A DNA stretch of 64,000 bases, from contig JAJVIK010000011.1 in NCBI GenBank assembly GCA_022072055.1, positions 1-64,000 of the forward strand, given 5' to 3'. The notes beneath the pieces were generated by a model. That model saw only the letters and a list, made by a program, of their open reading frames with translations, was not told where the DNA came from and searched no databases. Position numbers and translations under genes: made by a program. This stretch comes from a bacterium (GTDB taxonomy: Bacteria; Hinthialibacterota; Hinthialibacteria; OLB16). Each line of letters begins with the position of its first letter. Position 1 is the first letter of the stretch. Shown here piece by piece: positions 1 to 7,181 of this stretch.

Positions 1-251
1 TAATCGGAGTGGTGGCGATTGTGAGCGCGCTTGGTGTGTGGAACAATTTCCTTTGGCCGCTGGTCACCACCTCCAGCGAGGAGGTGATGGTCCTCACCGT
101 GGGGATCCTGCGCTACAACACGCGCGTGGGGGGGCAGTACGGACGCATGTTTGCCGGGTACACGATCTCCGCGATTCCGCTCGCGATTCTTTTCGCCTTC
201 ACCACTCGCGTGTTCCTCAAAGGCATCACCAGCGGAGCCTTGAAGGGATGA
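1..251 (+). CDS. Carbohydrate ABC transporter permease, C-terminal end (partial)
   Basis: Only the last 83 or so codons are present; the gene runs off the left edge in the frame that reads through base 3. The visible part has the C-terminal pattern of MalG-type inner-membrane permeases: a G-V-W-N-N-F-L-W-P-L stretch, a segment rich in small and polar residues, then a last hydrophobic helix (A-G-Y-T-I-S-A-I-P-L-A-I-L) and a short polar tail ending K-G-I-T-S-G-A-L-K-G. That tail is typical of permeases pairing with an ATPase in sugar uptake. The stop overlaps the next start as ATGA, so the next gene is probably co-translated. The substrate cannot be told from this fragment. Confidence 0.85.
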   Translation, partial: IGVVAIVSALGVWNNFLWPLVTTSSEEVMVLTVGILRYNTRVGGQYGRMFAGYTISAIPLAILFAFTTRVFLKGITSGALKG

Positions 252-1774
252 CGGCTCGGGCGCGGGTGACATGGGCGGTCATTCTGACGTTGGGCGCCCT
301 CGCGCGAGCGGTCTATGTCGCGCGTCCCTTTGACCACCGCATCCGAACCTCGTGGCGTCAATCGGATTATGTTCAGATCGCGCGGAACTTCGACCGGGAG
401 GGGATGAACATCCTTTATCCGCGAATCGATTGGCGCGGCGACACCCCTGGGTATGTGGAGGCGGAGCTCCCGATTGTCCCTTGGTTGGGGGCGTGCTTGT
501 ACCGTGTGTTTGGAATGGATGAAAGGCTCCTTCGGATCATCCCCTGCGCCTTCTCGGTCGCGACCCTGTTTCTTTTCGCGTGGCTCGCCGCTCGTATTCT
601 CCCAATGGGTGGAGCGCAATTCGCCACCGCCGCCTTCGCGCTCAATCCGATCCTGATCTACCTCTCCACCGCCATTCAGCCCGAATCCGTGATGCTCTTC
701 TTCTCGGTGGCCGCATTCGCCGCGATCGTGGCTTGGCAACGGGAGCAGAGCCTTCCGCGCCTCCTGGTCGCCTCGGTTCTGGTCGGCGCGGCGATTCTGG
801 CCAAGACCCCGGCGGCGGCCCTTGGCCTCGTGCTGGCTTTCGCCGTCTTTCGCTCCCAGGGTGTTCGCTGCCTTGCGGATTGGCGAGTGCATCTCGCCGG
901 ATGGGTCGGCATTCTGCCGCCGCTGGGTTGGTACGCTTGGACCCACCGGTTCTGGACCCAGTACGGCAACTCGCTGGGAATCTCCAACGAGTCGCATTTC
1001 ATCGGCGTGGACATTCTTTTTCCGCCTACTTTCCTCCTCGGGAACTTCAAATGGGAGTCCATCGTGGCGGTCTCGCCCGCCGGCTGGCTGCTGATCCTCG
1101 CGGCGCTTGGAACCTCTCTCGGCAGGGCTGGCTTGGCATGGGGCTGGTATGGAGCGGTGTGGGTTTTTTATATGCTTGCGGCGCGAACCTCGGGCGACAA
1201 TTGGGCCTACTACTACCACTGCTCCTCGGTTCCGCCCGCGTGCCTGCTCTTGGGCGTTGGAGTCTCGGGTCTGTGGGCGGGACTTCCCATACTCAGGAAT
1301 CGTCTTGCGCTGAAACACCAACGCGCGGTTGGGCTGGCGCTTATGGCCGGAACACTCCTTGGTTTCGTCGCGGTGACCTCTTACCTCCTCCGCTTGCGGG
1401 ACAACAACCCCGAACTGCTTGCGCTGCGAACCTGCGCCCTTGCGCTCGCGGAATATGTCCCGTCCGATGGCCTTATCGTGGTCAAAGGGGGCCGGATGTT
1501 TGATGAGCTCGGGCGGCGCGTCGCCTACAACGAGCCGATGGTCTTTGCCTGGATGGATCGCAAGGGGTTCAACTATGGTCTGGAGGAGTTCAGCCTCGAG
1601 ACCCTCGAGCGGATTCGCGGACGTGGCGGGCGATACTGGCTGGCCGAGCGATCCGAGGTGGAGCGAGCCGGTCTGGCCGAAGAGGTCGCGCGCCGTTATC
1701 GACGGATCGCCGATTGCGAAGGCAAGTTCCAGCTCTACGATCTGGCGACCCCTCCCGAGGGGCCACAAGGGTGA
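248..1774 (+). CDS. Polytopic membrane glycosyltransferase-like protein (GT39/ArnT-like)
   Basis: A protein of 508 residues with about ten hydrophobic segments. After the first helix come charged residues in an exoplasmic-loop-like context (F-D-H-R-I-R-T-S-W-R-Q-S-D-Y near residue 28), the arrangement seen in GT-C fold enzymes such as the PMT/ArnT group, which move sugars from lipid-phosphate donors on the outer face of the membrane. The last 130 or so residues form a soluble tail. The ATG overlaps the ABC permease stop by four bases, and the following gene begins in its own stop. Donor and acceptor cannot be inferred; a GT-C family membership is the most I would claim. Confidence 0.7.
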   Translation: MTARARVTWAVILTLGALARAVYVARPFDHRIRTSWRQSDYVQIARNFDREGMNILYPRIDWRGDTPGYVEAELPIVPWLGACLYRVFGMDERLLRIIPCAFSVATLFLFAWLAARILPMGGAQFATAAFALNPILIYLSTAIQPESVMLFFSVAAFAAIVAWQREQSLPRLLVASVLVGAAILAKTPAAALGLVLAFAVFRSQGVRCLADWRVHLAGWVGILPPLGWYAWTHRFWTQYGNSLGISNESHFIGVDILFPPTFLLGNFKWESIVAVSPAGWLLILAALGTSLGRAGLAWGWYGAVWVFYMLAARTSGDNWAYYYHCSSVPPACLLLGVGVSGLWAGLPILRNRLALKHQRAVGLALMAGTLLGFVAVTSYLLRLRDNNPELLALRTCALALAEYVPSDGLIVVKGGRMFDELGRRVAYNEPMVFAWMDRKGFNYGLEEFSLETLERIRGRGGRYWLAERSEVERAGLAEEVARRYRRIADCEGKFQLYDLATPPEGPQG

Positions 1775-3099
1775 TGGGAAGAATGATGCACCGGCATTTG
1801 GGAACGGTGGTCGACCTGCTTTCCCCGGCTTCGCCAAGGCGCACGGAGGTCACCGCGCTCGCCGTGGCCCTTTATGTCGGCCTCTCCGCGTTCCTGTTTT
1901 TCCGCACGATGGACCGCTTGGTCATCCCCGGCGGCGACAACACCGGAAGGTGGGCCTATGCCGCCTACCGGGACGCCACCTATTACCCGGTGCGGGCATT
2001 CCTCGAGGGCAAGAACCCTTACGATCCCAAGGAGTATCTCGTGTCCTATCCGGTCGGGGATGTGCTCCCGCCCTATCTCCCCATGACCCTCCTGATTCAC
2101 CTCCCATTCGGACTCGTCTCCTTCAAGGCTTCCGCGGTCCTCTATCTCCTCTTCACGCTGGCCCTGACGCTGGTTCTCGCGGGTCTCTGCCTCCGGATGG
2201 CGGGAGTCGGCCCGACAGCGGCGCGGGTCCTGTTGCTTGGGACCTTTATCCTGCTGACCCGACCCGGGCAAAACAACCTCCTGCTTGGGGAGTGCACCGT
2301 GGTGTCGGTGATGGCCACCTACGCCACACTCTTCCTCGCGCGACAAGCCCCCAAGGCCGCCTCCGTTGCCTTTGCCTTCGCCTGCTTCAAGCCGACCTTC
2401 GGCGCGCCGTTGGGGGTGTTGCTTCTCGCGCGGAGGGATTGGAAGGTTGCGATCTTTGGGGGGCTGATCGCGGCGCTCCTCTCCGCCGCTGCCGCCGGGG
2501 TGATCGTCTTGAATGTGGGTTTGGGCCCGTTTGTCGCATCCGCTTTGAGCGCCTATGACGCCTCCGAGGACCACCCGGACTCCCACCCTGCGAGCAGCCC
2601 CTCGCGGATTGACGCCAAGGGCTTGATCGGAAGGCTCCTCGGGGAGGATCCCGGCGTGGGGAGCGAGCTGCTTCTCGCGGCGATTCTTCTGGGTCTGGGA
2701 GGCTGGGGCGCGCGACTCTTGGCGGTCCCCTCGGAGACCGACGAATCGCGTTCGCTTGCTGTCACCTTGACCTCCTTGGTGATTCTGACTTCGATCTTCC
2801 ATCAGCCCTACGATCTGATCCTGCTGGTTTTTCCGTTGCTTTCGATTCTGGAGGGCTGGAAGCGCCTGCCGTGGAGCGAACACCCCTTTTCGGGAGTCGT
2901 GTTGGCTCTTCTCCTGTCCTTCCTCCTATTCAACTACTTGGGGTCGGCCACCGCGCTGGCGCGTCTGGGAATCCACCCCCGCGAGCCGGCGTGGGTGCTG
3001 CTCTCCTCGGCGGGAGGTGTGGCGCTGCTCGCGGCGCTCGGGCTTGCGCTAAGAGTGTCCTGCGCCTGTCCGATCCACCGCCGCGATCAGCCCTCGTGA
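1774..3099 (+). CDS. Polytopic membrane protein of GT87 (DUF2029) type, putative mannosyltransferase-like
   Basis: A protein of 441 residues with ten or more hydrophobic segments. It has an N-terminal G-G-D-N-T-G-R-W-A-Y-A loop and a Y-P-V-R-A-F-L-E-G-K-N-P-Y segment; the pattern of a small exposed loop followed by G-x-N-P-Y-D is common in DUF2029/GT87 proteins, whose studied members are polyprenyl-phosphate-mannose-dependent mannosyltransferases. A later H-Q-P-Y-D pair (near residue 348) is also typical. The ATG shares one base with the upstream stop (TGATG); a GTG three bases earlier is the alternative. It probably forms a unit with the gene before it. The following gene is convergent and nine bases away. 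Confidence 0.65.
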   Translation: MGRMMHRHLGTVVDLLSPASPRRTEVTALAVALYVGLSAFLFFRTMDRLVIPGGDNTGRWAYAAYRDATYYPVRAFLEGKNPYDPKEYLVSYPVGDVLPPYLPMTLLIHLPFGLVSFKASAVLYLLFTLALTLVLAGLCLRMAGVGPTAARVLLLGTFILLTRPGQNNLLLGECTVVSVMATYATLFLARQAPKAASVAFAFACFKPTFGAPLGVLLLARRDWKVAIFGGLIAALLSAAAAGVIVLNVGLGPFVASALSAYDASEDHPDSHPASSPSRIDAKGLIGRLLGEDPGVGSELLLAAILLGLGGWGARLLAVPSETDESRSLAVTLTSLVILTSIFHQPYDLILLVFPLLSILEGWKRLPWSEHPFSGVVLALLLSFLLFNYLGSATALARLGIHPREPAWVLLSSAGGVALLAALGLALRVSCACPIHRRDQPS

Positions 3100-3108
3100 A
3101 TCCGACCA

Positions 3109-3927
3109 TCAGGGTCTATTCGCCGCTTTGGCCGCGAGGAAAGTCTCGAGTTCCGCGAGACGGTCTGTGTTGATCAGGTCAATTCCGGTCGCCAGCGCGA
3201 GCCTCCAGTAGGACTCCTTGTCCGGGTTGCCCCAAAAGCGGAGCTTCCTTCCTTTGGCGTGGATGTCGTTCACGAGAGCGGTAAGCTTGGCGTGTTCCTC
3301 CGGTGGGATTTCACCCTCCCCCCTCCAATCGAAAAAACTCCCCCAGCGCAGCGCCACCCAGCGCCAACGGTTGTCCGCTGGGGAATCCTCCGCCGAATAA
3401 GTCCCATCCCGGCAGACTCGACGCCTGGGGAACTGGGCCACATGACGGGTCTTGGACTCCGCGTCGCCGGTCAAGATCGCGGTCACCGGCCCTTCGAGCA
3501 TCTCCTCATCGGTGAACACGGTCAGCATCGGATATTGGGCCAGAAGGTCCTCCAGCTCTTGATTCAGTTCGGGACGACCATCCTTGAGGTCGATCCACAG
3601 TAGGAAGGGGTTCCCATCCCCGTGCACTGACCCTTTCTCACGCACGCGCGCTTGGAGCGGATCGAGATACAAGTCTTTGAGGGTCCCCTTCCATTCCCCC
3701 TCATCATGGGCCACCAGAATCCTTCCCTCCACCAGCCAAATGTCCGCCTCCACGCTGTAAAACCTGTGGTCAAGGGCATCCGACAAAGGACGAGGGTGTT
3801 CGTAATCATTGTGCGCGTGGGCGTGGACAAACGGCGATTGCGCCTCCTCCGCTCGGAGCCGGGCGACGGGAAGAAGCGCGACGAACAGCAGAACGGCCAA
3901 CGGACGGGCGGACATCAAGCGGGTCAT
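3109..3927 (-). CDS. Secreted PI-PLC/GDPD-like phosphodiesterase family protein
   Basis: 272 residues. A signal peptide (hydrophobic A-V-L-L-F-V-A-L-L-P, ending near R-L-R-A at 23-26) precedes the hallmark H-A-H-N-D-Y-E-H at residues 37-44, followed by V-E-A-D-I-W and V-A-H-D-E-G. This H-x-H-N-D-Y/H and E-x-D layout is that of the PLC-like TIM-barrel phosphodiesterases related to glycerophosphodiester phosphodiesterases and to yeast AIM6. The protein should act outside the cytoplasmic membrane. The ATG has a very good ribosome-binding site (AAGGAGGAG, six bases away). It is transcribed divergently from the next gene. The substrate is unknown. Confidence 0.75.
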   Translation of the reverse strand: MTRLMSARPLAVLLFVALLPVARLRAEEAQSPFVHAHAHNDYEHPRPLSDALDHRFYSVEADIWLVEGRILVAHDEGEWKGTLKDLYLDPLQARVREKGSVHGDGNPFLLWIDLKDGRPELNQELEDLLAQYPMLTVFTDEEMLEGPVTAILTGDAESKTRHVAQFPRRRVCRDGTYSAEDSPADNRWRWVALRWGSFFDWRGEGEIPPEEHAKLTALVNDIHAKGRKLRFWGNPDKESYWRLALATGIDLINTDRLAELETFLAAKAANRP

Positions 3928-4015
3928 GGAACTCCTCCTTCAAGGCTTGCTTGTCTAGGCTTCATGGCGCGAAGTCATTACGCTACCTCATTCCACGGCT
4001 CCCGTGCAGACTGAA

Positions 4016-5587
4016 ATGGCCGCCTCGACGCACGCTTCCGAACCCTCGGAACAGGACTCCCGCCTGCGCGGCGAGCGCCTTCTTGTGTTCTTCTTTCTCG
4101 CGTTGTTCGTCCTGATGATGGCGCGGCTGGCCTGGCTCAGCGATGACGCCTACATCACTTTCCGGACGGTTGACAACCTCGCCAACGGCTATGGACTCAC
4201 TTGGAACGTGGCGGAGCGAGTTCAGGTCTACACCCACCCCCTCTGGATGTTTGTCGTCTCCGTTTTCTATTTCTTCACGCGAGAGATTTACTTCACAACC
4301 TTGATCCTTTCGATCGCCATTTCCGCGACTGTGGCCACGTTGTTTGCCTTCCGGATCGCCCCCACCCCCGCGGCGGCGATCCTGGGACTGGCTCTCATGA
4401 CCTTTTCCAAGGCATTCGTTGAATACAGCACCTCCGGGCTCGAAAACCCACTCTCCCACCTGCTCCTCGCGCTCTATGTGGTCCTGTTTCTCAAGGGGGA
4501 GCGAAATCTCAAGTGGCTCTCACATGTCGCGCTGCTTTGCGCCTTGGCCGCCTTCAATCGCATGGACACCCTTGTGTTCTTTCTCCCCGGCCTGGTAGTC
4601 GGCTTTCAAGCCATTCCTCGGGATGGACGGGTGATGGCGCTGGCCAAAGGCTTCCTCCCGCTCCTTGTTTGGGAGAGTTTCTGTTTCTTCTATTACGGTT
4701 TTCTCTTTCCCAACACCGCCTATGCCAAGCTCAACACCGGAATCTCCAGCGCCGACCTGGCCTTTCAAGGGGTCTGCTATTTCATGAATTCCTTGAACCT
4801 GGACCCCTTGACCCTGGTGGTGATCGCGGCGGGCATCGCCTCAGCCTTCAGCCAAAGGGAGCGCCGCCTTTTGGCGCTCGCCATCGGTGGCGTCTTGTAC
4901 CTGCTCTATACCCTCCGCATTGGCGGGGATTTCATGAGCGGGCGATTTCTTTCAACGGTCTTCTTCATGGGACTCTGCCTCCTGGCCTCCGCGCACCCGC
5001 TCGACCTCCGCGGCGCGGCGATCGGACTTCTGGGCCTGCTGCTGGCCGGTTTTTTTTCTCCTCACGCCCAGCACCTCCTTGACCTGGAACATCCGCTCTC
5101 GAAACAAACCCCGGTGATCGACAACAAGGGGGTGGCCGACGAAAGGGCCTATTACTTTCCCGCGACCGGCCTTGCTGGGATTTCGCGCGGACAGGCGCTG
5201 CCCTATCACGCCTGGGCGCTCGAAGGGCATGATGCTCGCAAACAGGGGCACTCGGTGCTGGTCCGAGACAACATCGGTCTGTTCGGTTTCTACGCCGGCC
5301 CGGATGTTCACATTCTCGACAATTGGGCCTTGGCCGATCCGCTCCTGGCGCGCCTTCCGATGCGCGCTCAAGACTGGCGCATCGGGCATTTCCAGCGAGC
5401 CATCCCGGCGGGTTATATCGCCACCCTCGAAAGCGGTGAAAACCGGATTGAGGACCCCAAGATCGCGAACTATTATGACCAACTGGCCTTGATCACCCGG
5501 GGACCGCTATTCAGCCCGCGACGCCTTCTCACCGCCCTGCGGATGAACCTGGGCTGGTACGACTCCCTTATCGAAAGTCCGAACTGA
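4016..5587 (+). CDS. Polytopic membrane glycosyltransferase-like protein (AftB/GT-C type)
   Basis: 523 residues with about nine to eleven hydrophobic helices. After the first helix comes L-S-D-D-A-Y-I-T-F-R, then L-T-W-N and V-Q-V-Y-T-H-P-L-W-M. A D-D-A-Y/F-I motif just outside helix 1 is the acidic catalytic-loop signature of GT-C enzymes, and this wording resembles the arabinofuranosyltransferase AftB-like group often left as hypothetical outside Actinobacteria. The ATG at 4016 is preferred over an upstream GTG at 4004. It is the first gene of a forward run with the acyltransferase (gap 6 bases) and the AsmA-like gene, suggesting a role in building or moving an envelope lipid or glycan. The sugar is unknown. 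Confidence 0.65.
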   Translation: MAASTHASEPSEQDSRLRGERLLVFFFLALFVLMMARLAWLSDDAYITFRTVDNLANGYGLTWNVAERVQVYTHPLWMFVVSVFYFFTREIYFTTLILSIAISATVATLFAFRIAPTPAAAILGLALMTFSKAFVEYSTSGLENPLSHLLLALYVVLFLKGERNLKWLSHVALLCALAAFNRMDTLVFFLPGLVVGFQAIPRDGRVMALAKGFLPLLVWESFCFFYYGFLFPNTAYAKLNTGISSADLAFQGVCYFMNSLNLDPLTLVVIAAGIASAFSQRERRLLALAIGGVLYLLYTLRIGGDFMSGRFLSTVFFMGLCLLASAHPLDLRGAAIGLLGLLLAGFFSPHAQHLLDLEHPLSKQTPVIDNKGVADERAYYFPATGLAGISRGQALPYHAWALEGHDARKQGHSVLVRDNIGLFGFYAGPDVHILDNWALADPLLARLPMRAQDWRIGHFQRAIPAGYIATLESGENRIEDPKIANYYDQLALITRGPLFSPRRLLTALRMNLGWYDSLIESPN

Positions 5588-5593
5588 ACTGCC

Positions 5594-6274
5594 ATGCCGC
5601 GCCTTTACTACACCGAAACCCAGCCGCTTGAGGGCTGGCGCAAGAAACATGATGTGATCCGGTTCCATTGGTGGTGGTGGGTCAATCGCCTTTACATGCG
5701 CTTCTGGTTTCGACTGTCCGTGGAGGGGGACGAAAACATTCCCACCTCCGGCCCCGCGATCCTCACCAGCAACCACATCGGATTTCTGGACGCCAACATC
5801 ATTTCGGCGGCCTCGCCCCGAAAGGTCTCCTTCATGATCGCGCGGGAGTGGCACGACCAGACCGGGGTCAATTGGATGTGCCGCTTCCTGGGTTGCATCC
5901 CAGTAAACCGCAGCGGCCAGGACATCGCCGCGGTCAAGGGGGCGCTCAAGGCCCTCTCCCAAGGGCATCTGCTGGGGGCCTTCCCCGAGGGTGGGATCAG
6001 CGAGAGCGGGGAAATGCGGGATTCCAAGCTCGGAATTGCCCTCTTGGCGATTCGCTCCGGAGTCCCGGTGGTCCCCATCCACCTCTCCGGTTATCGGATT
6101 CAATCCCTCCCGGCGACTTTCTTCCTCCCGAAGAAGCTGAGCATCCGGGTCGGCAAACCCCTTGTGTTTAAGGAGGAGGACCACAAGAATCGAGAGAGCC
6201 TCGAGCGGGTCACCGAAGCGGTGAGCGAGGCGATACGCTGCCTCGGAAATGGCGCGGATAACGATGCCGGGTAA
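5594..6274 (+). CDS. 1-acyl-sn-glycerol-3-phosphate acyltransferase family protein (PlsC-like)
   Basis: 226 residues. The acyltransferase H-x4-D motif is at residues 61-66 (N-H-I-G-F-L-D), followed by a substrate-binding F-P-E-G-G-I-S near residue 135 and a P-V-V-P-I-H-L-S stretch, the standard order of motifs I, III and IV in the PlsC/LPLAT family. Such enzymes move an acyl chain from acyl-ACP or acyl-CoA onto lysophosphatidate at the inner membrane. W-W-W-W near residue 26 may anchor it at the membrane surface. Its last 26 bases overlap the start of the AsmA-like gene, so the two are probably translationally coupled. Whether it is the housekeeping PlsC or a modifier of another glycolipid is not clear. 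Confidence 0.88.
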   Translation: MPRLYYTETQPLEGWRKKHDVIRFHWWWWVNRLYMRFWFRLSVEGDENIPTSGPAILTSNHIGFLDANIISAASPRKVSFMIAREWHDQTGVNWMCRFLGCIPVNRSGQDIAAVKGALKALSQGHLLGAFPEGGISESGEMRDSKLGIALLAIRSGVPVVPIHLSGYRIQSLPATFFLPKKLSIRVGKPLVFKEEDHKNRESLERVTEAVSEAIRCLGNGADNDAG

Positions 6275-7181
6275 GAAGAGCGCGATTGTCGGTTTCTTGA
6301 TCGGAGTGATTCTCACCCTGATCCTCGCGGGTGGGGCGGGGTACCTCCTTTATCAGAAGATCGAGCGCGCCATATCTCCGGAAACCACGCGCGCGACTGC
6401 CGAGGAGCAGCTCTCCAAGCTCGCCCGGCAACCGGTGACCGTGGGAGAAGCCAAGGCCGATCTGATCGAAAGTCTCCTCACCCTGCACAAGGTCCGGATC
6501 GGCTCGGGAACCGAGACCTTCTTGGAGATCGAGAAGGTTGAGTTGGCCGCGGAGGGCGGGGTCCAAGGTCTCCGAGCGGGGAGATTTTCGGAGGCGGTCC
6601 TTACCCACCCCGTGGTGTCTCTCGAAAAACGGGAGGGGCGCTGGAATCTCCAGACCTATCTTGCCCCAATTATCGAGGGCGCGCGAAAGGCCGCCGGGCT
6701 TCCCCGCGAGATCACCTCCGAGCCATCTTCCGTGGCCGACGGGCCCCAAATCTCCCTCCGTTCCGTTCGGGTTTCCGATCTGGAAATCCAACTGGCGCTC
6801 GATGATGGAGCCTCGTTCACCGGCCTTTCGGTCTCGGAGGTCGATTTGGAGCGAGAGGGCCCCGGAGCCCCCTGGAACCTGACCGCCAGAGGTACCCAGG
6901 TCCAGGTCAACACCACGAGCGGTGACATGCCCTTGCTGGGCGCCCTTCAGGAAGCTCAGACCTTGCTTGGAGGCGCGAGCGGGTCGAAAGCGCTTGGCGG
7001 AAGCAAAGCTGTCTCCCCCGCGCTAGCCGGGGTAGCGCTCGAGGATGTCAGCCTGGAATGGTCCCAGCCCTCCCAGATCCTTTCCTTTGAGGGGCTTTCC
7101 TTCCGGGCGGAGGACTTTTTCCGTCTCCTCTCCATGCAAACAGGATCTCTGGAAAAAAAAAACTCGCCATCCGAGGTCTGA
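6249..7181 (+). CDS. AsmA/TamB-like envelope protein, N-terminal part (zero frame)
   Basis: This reading frame gives 310 residues: a single N-terminal transmembrane helix (V-G-F-L-I-G-V-I-L-T-L-I-L-A-G-G-A-G-Y-L) and then an AsmA-like periplasmic stretch with repeated short amphipathic beta-strands. It ends in a TGA 19 bases after a run of ten A residues (7153-7162). The conserved-looking sequence continues in the -1 frame straight after the A run, so this is the front of a protein of about 1258 residues rather than a complete gene. AsmA/YhdP/TamB proteins span the periplasm and help move phospholipids to the outer membrane, which fits the PlsC neighbour. The start overlaps plsC; ATG 6264 is an alternative. 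Confidence 0.75.
   Translation: MARITMPGKKSAIVGFLIGVILTLILAGGAGYLLYQKIERAISPETTRATAEEQLSKLARQPVTVGEAKADLIESLLTLHKVRIGSGTETFLEIEKVELAAEGGVQGLRAGRFSEAVLTHPVVSLEKREGRWNLQTYLAPIIEGARKAAGLPREITSEPSSVADGPQISLRSVRVSDLEIQLALDDGASFTGLSVSEVDLEREGPGAPWNLTARGTQVQVNTTSGDMPLLGALQEAQTLLGGASGSKALGGSKAVSPALAGVALEDVSLEWSQPSQILSFEGLSFRAEDFFRLLSMQTGSLEKKNSPSEV
7153..7162 (+). other. A10 slippery tract / -1 frameshift site
   Basis: Ten consecutive A residues preceded by CTGG. Reading CTG-GAA-AAA-AAA then stepping back one base gives AAA-CTC-GCC-ATC and an open frame to 10024; the zero frame stops at 7179-7181. The tract contains the A-AAA-AAA heptamer used in -1 ribosomal frameshifting and is also long enough for RNA polymerase slippage. 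A one-base homopolymer error in the assembly would look identical. Confidence 0.7.

Noticed and set aside
113-1837. Long open frame on the minus strand opposite the GT-C genes
   Set aside because: It reads antisense through the membrane-protein genes, is rich in Arg/Gly/Pro with no hydrophobic or domain pattern, and results from GC-rich codon bias.
7179-7181. Stop-codon readthrough or selenocysteine at the TGA after the A10 tract
   Set aside because: The zero frame beyond the TGA does not continue the protein; the coherent sequence is in the -1 frame, so a frame change explains it better.
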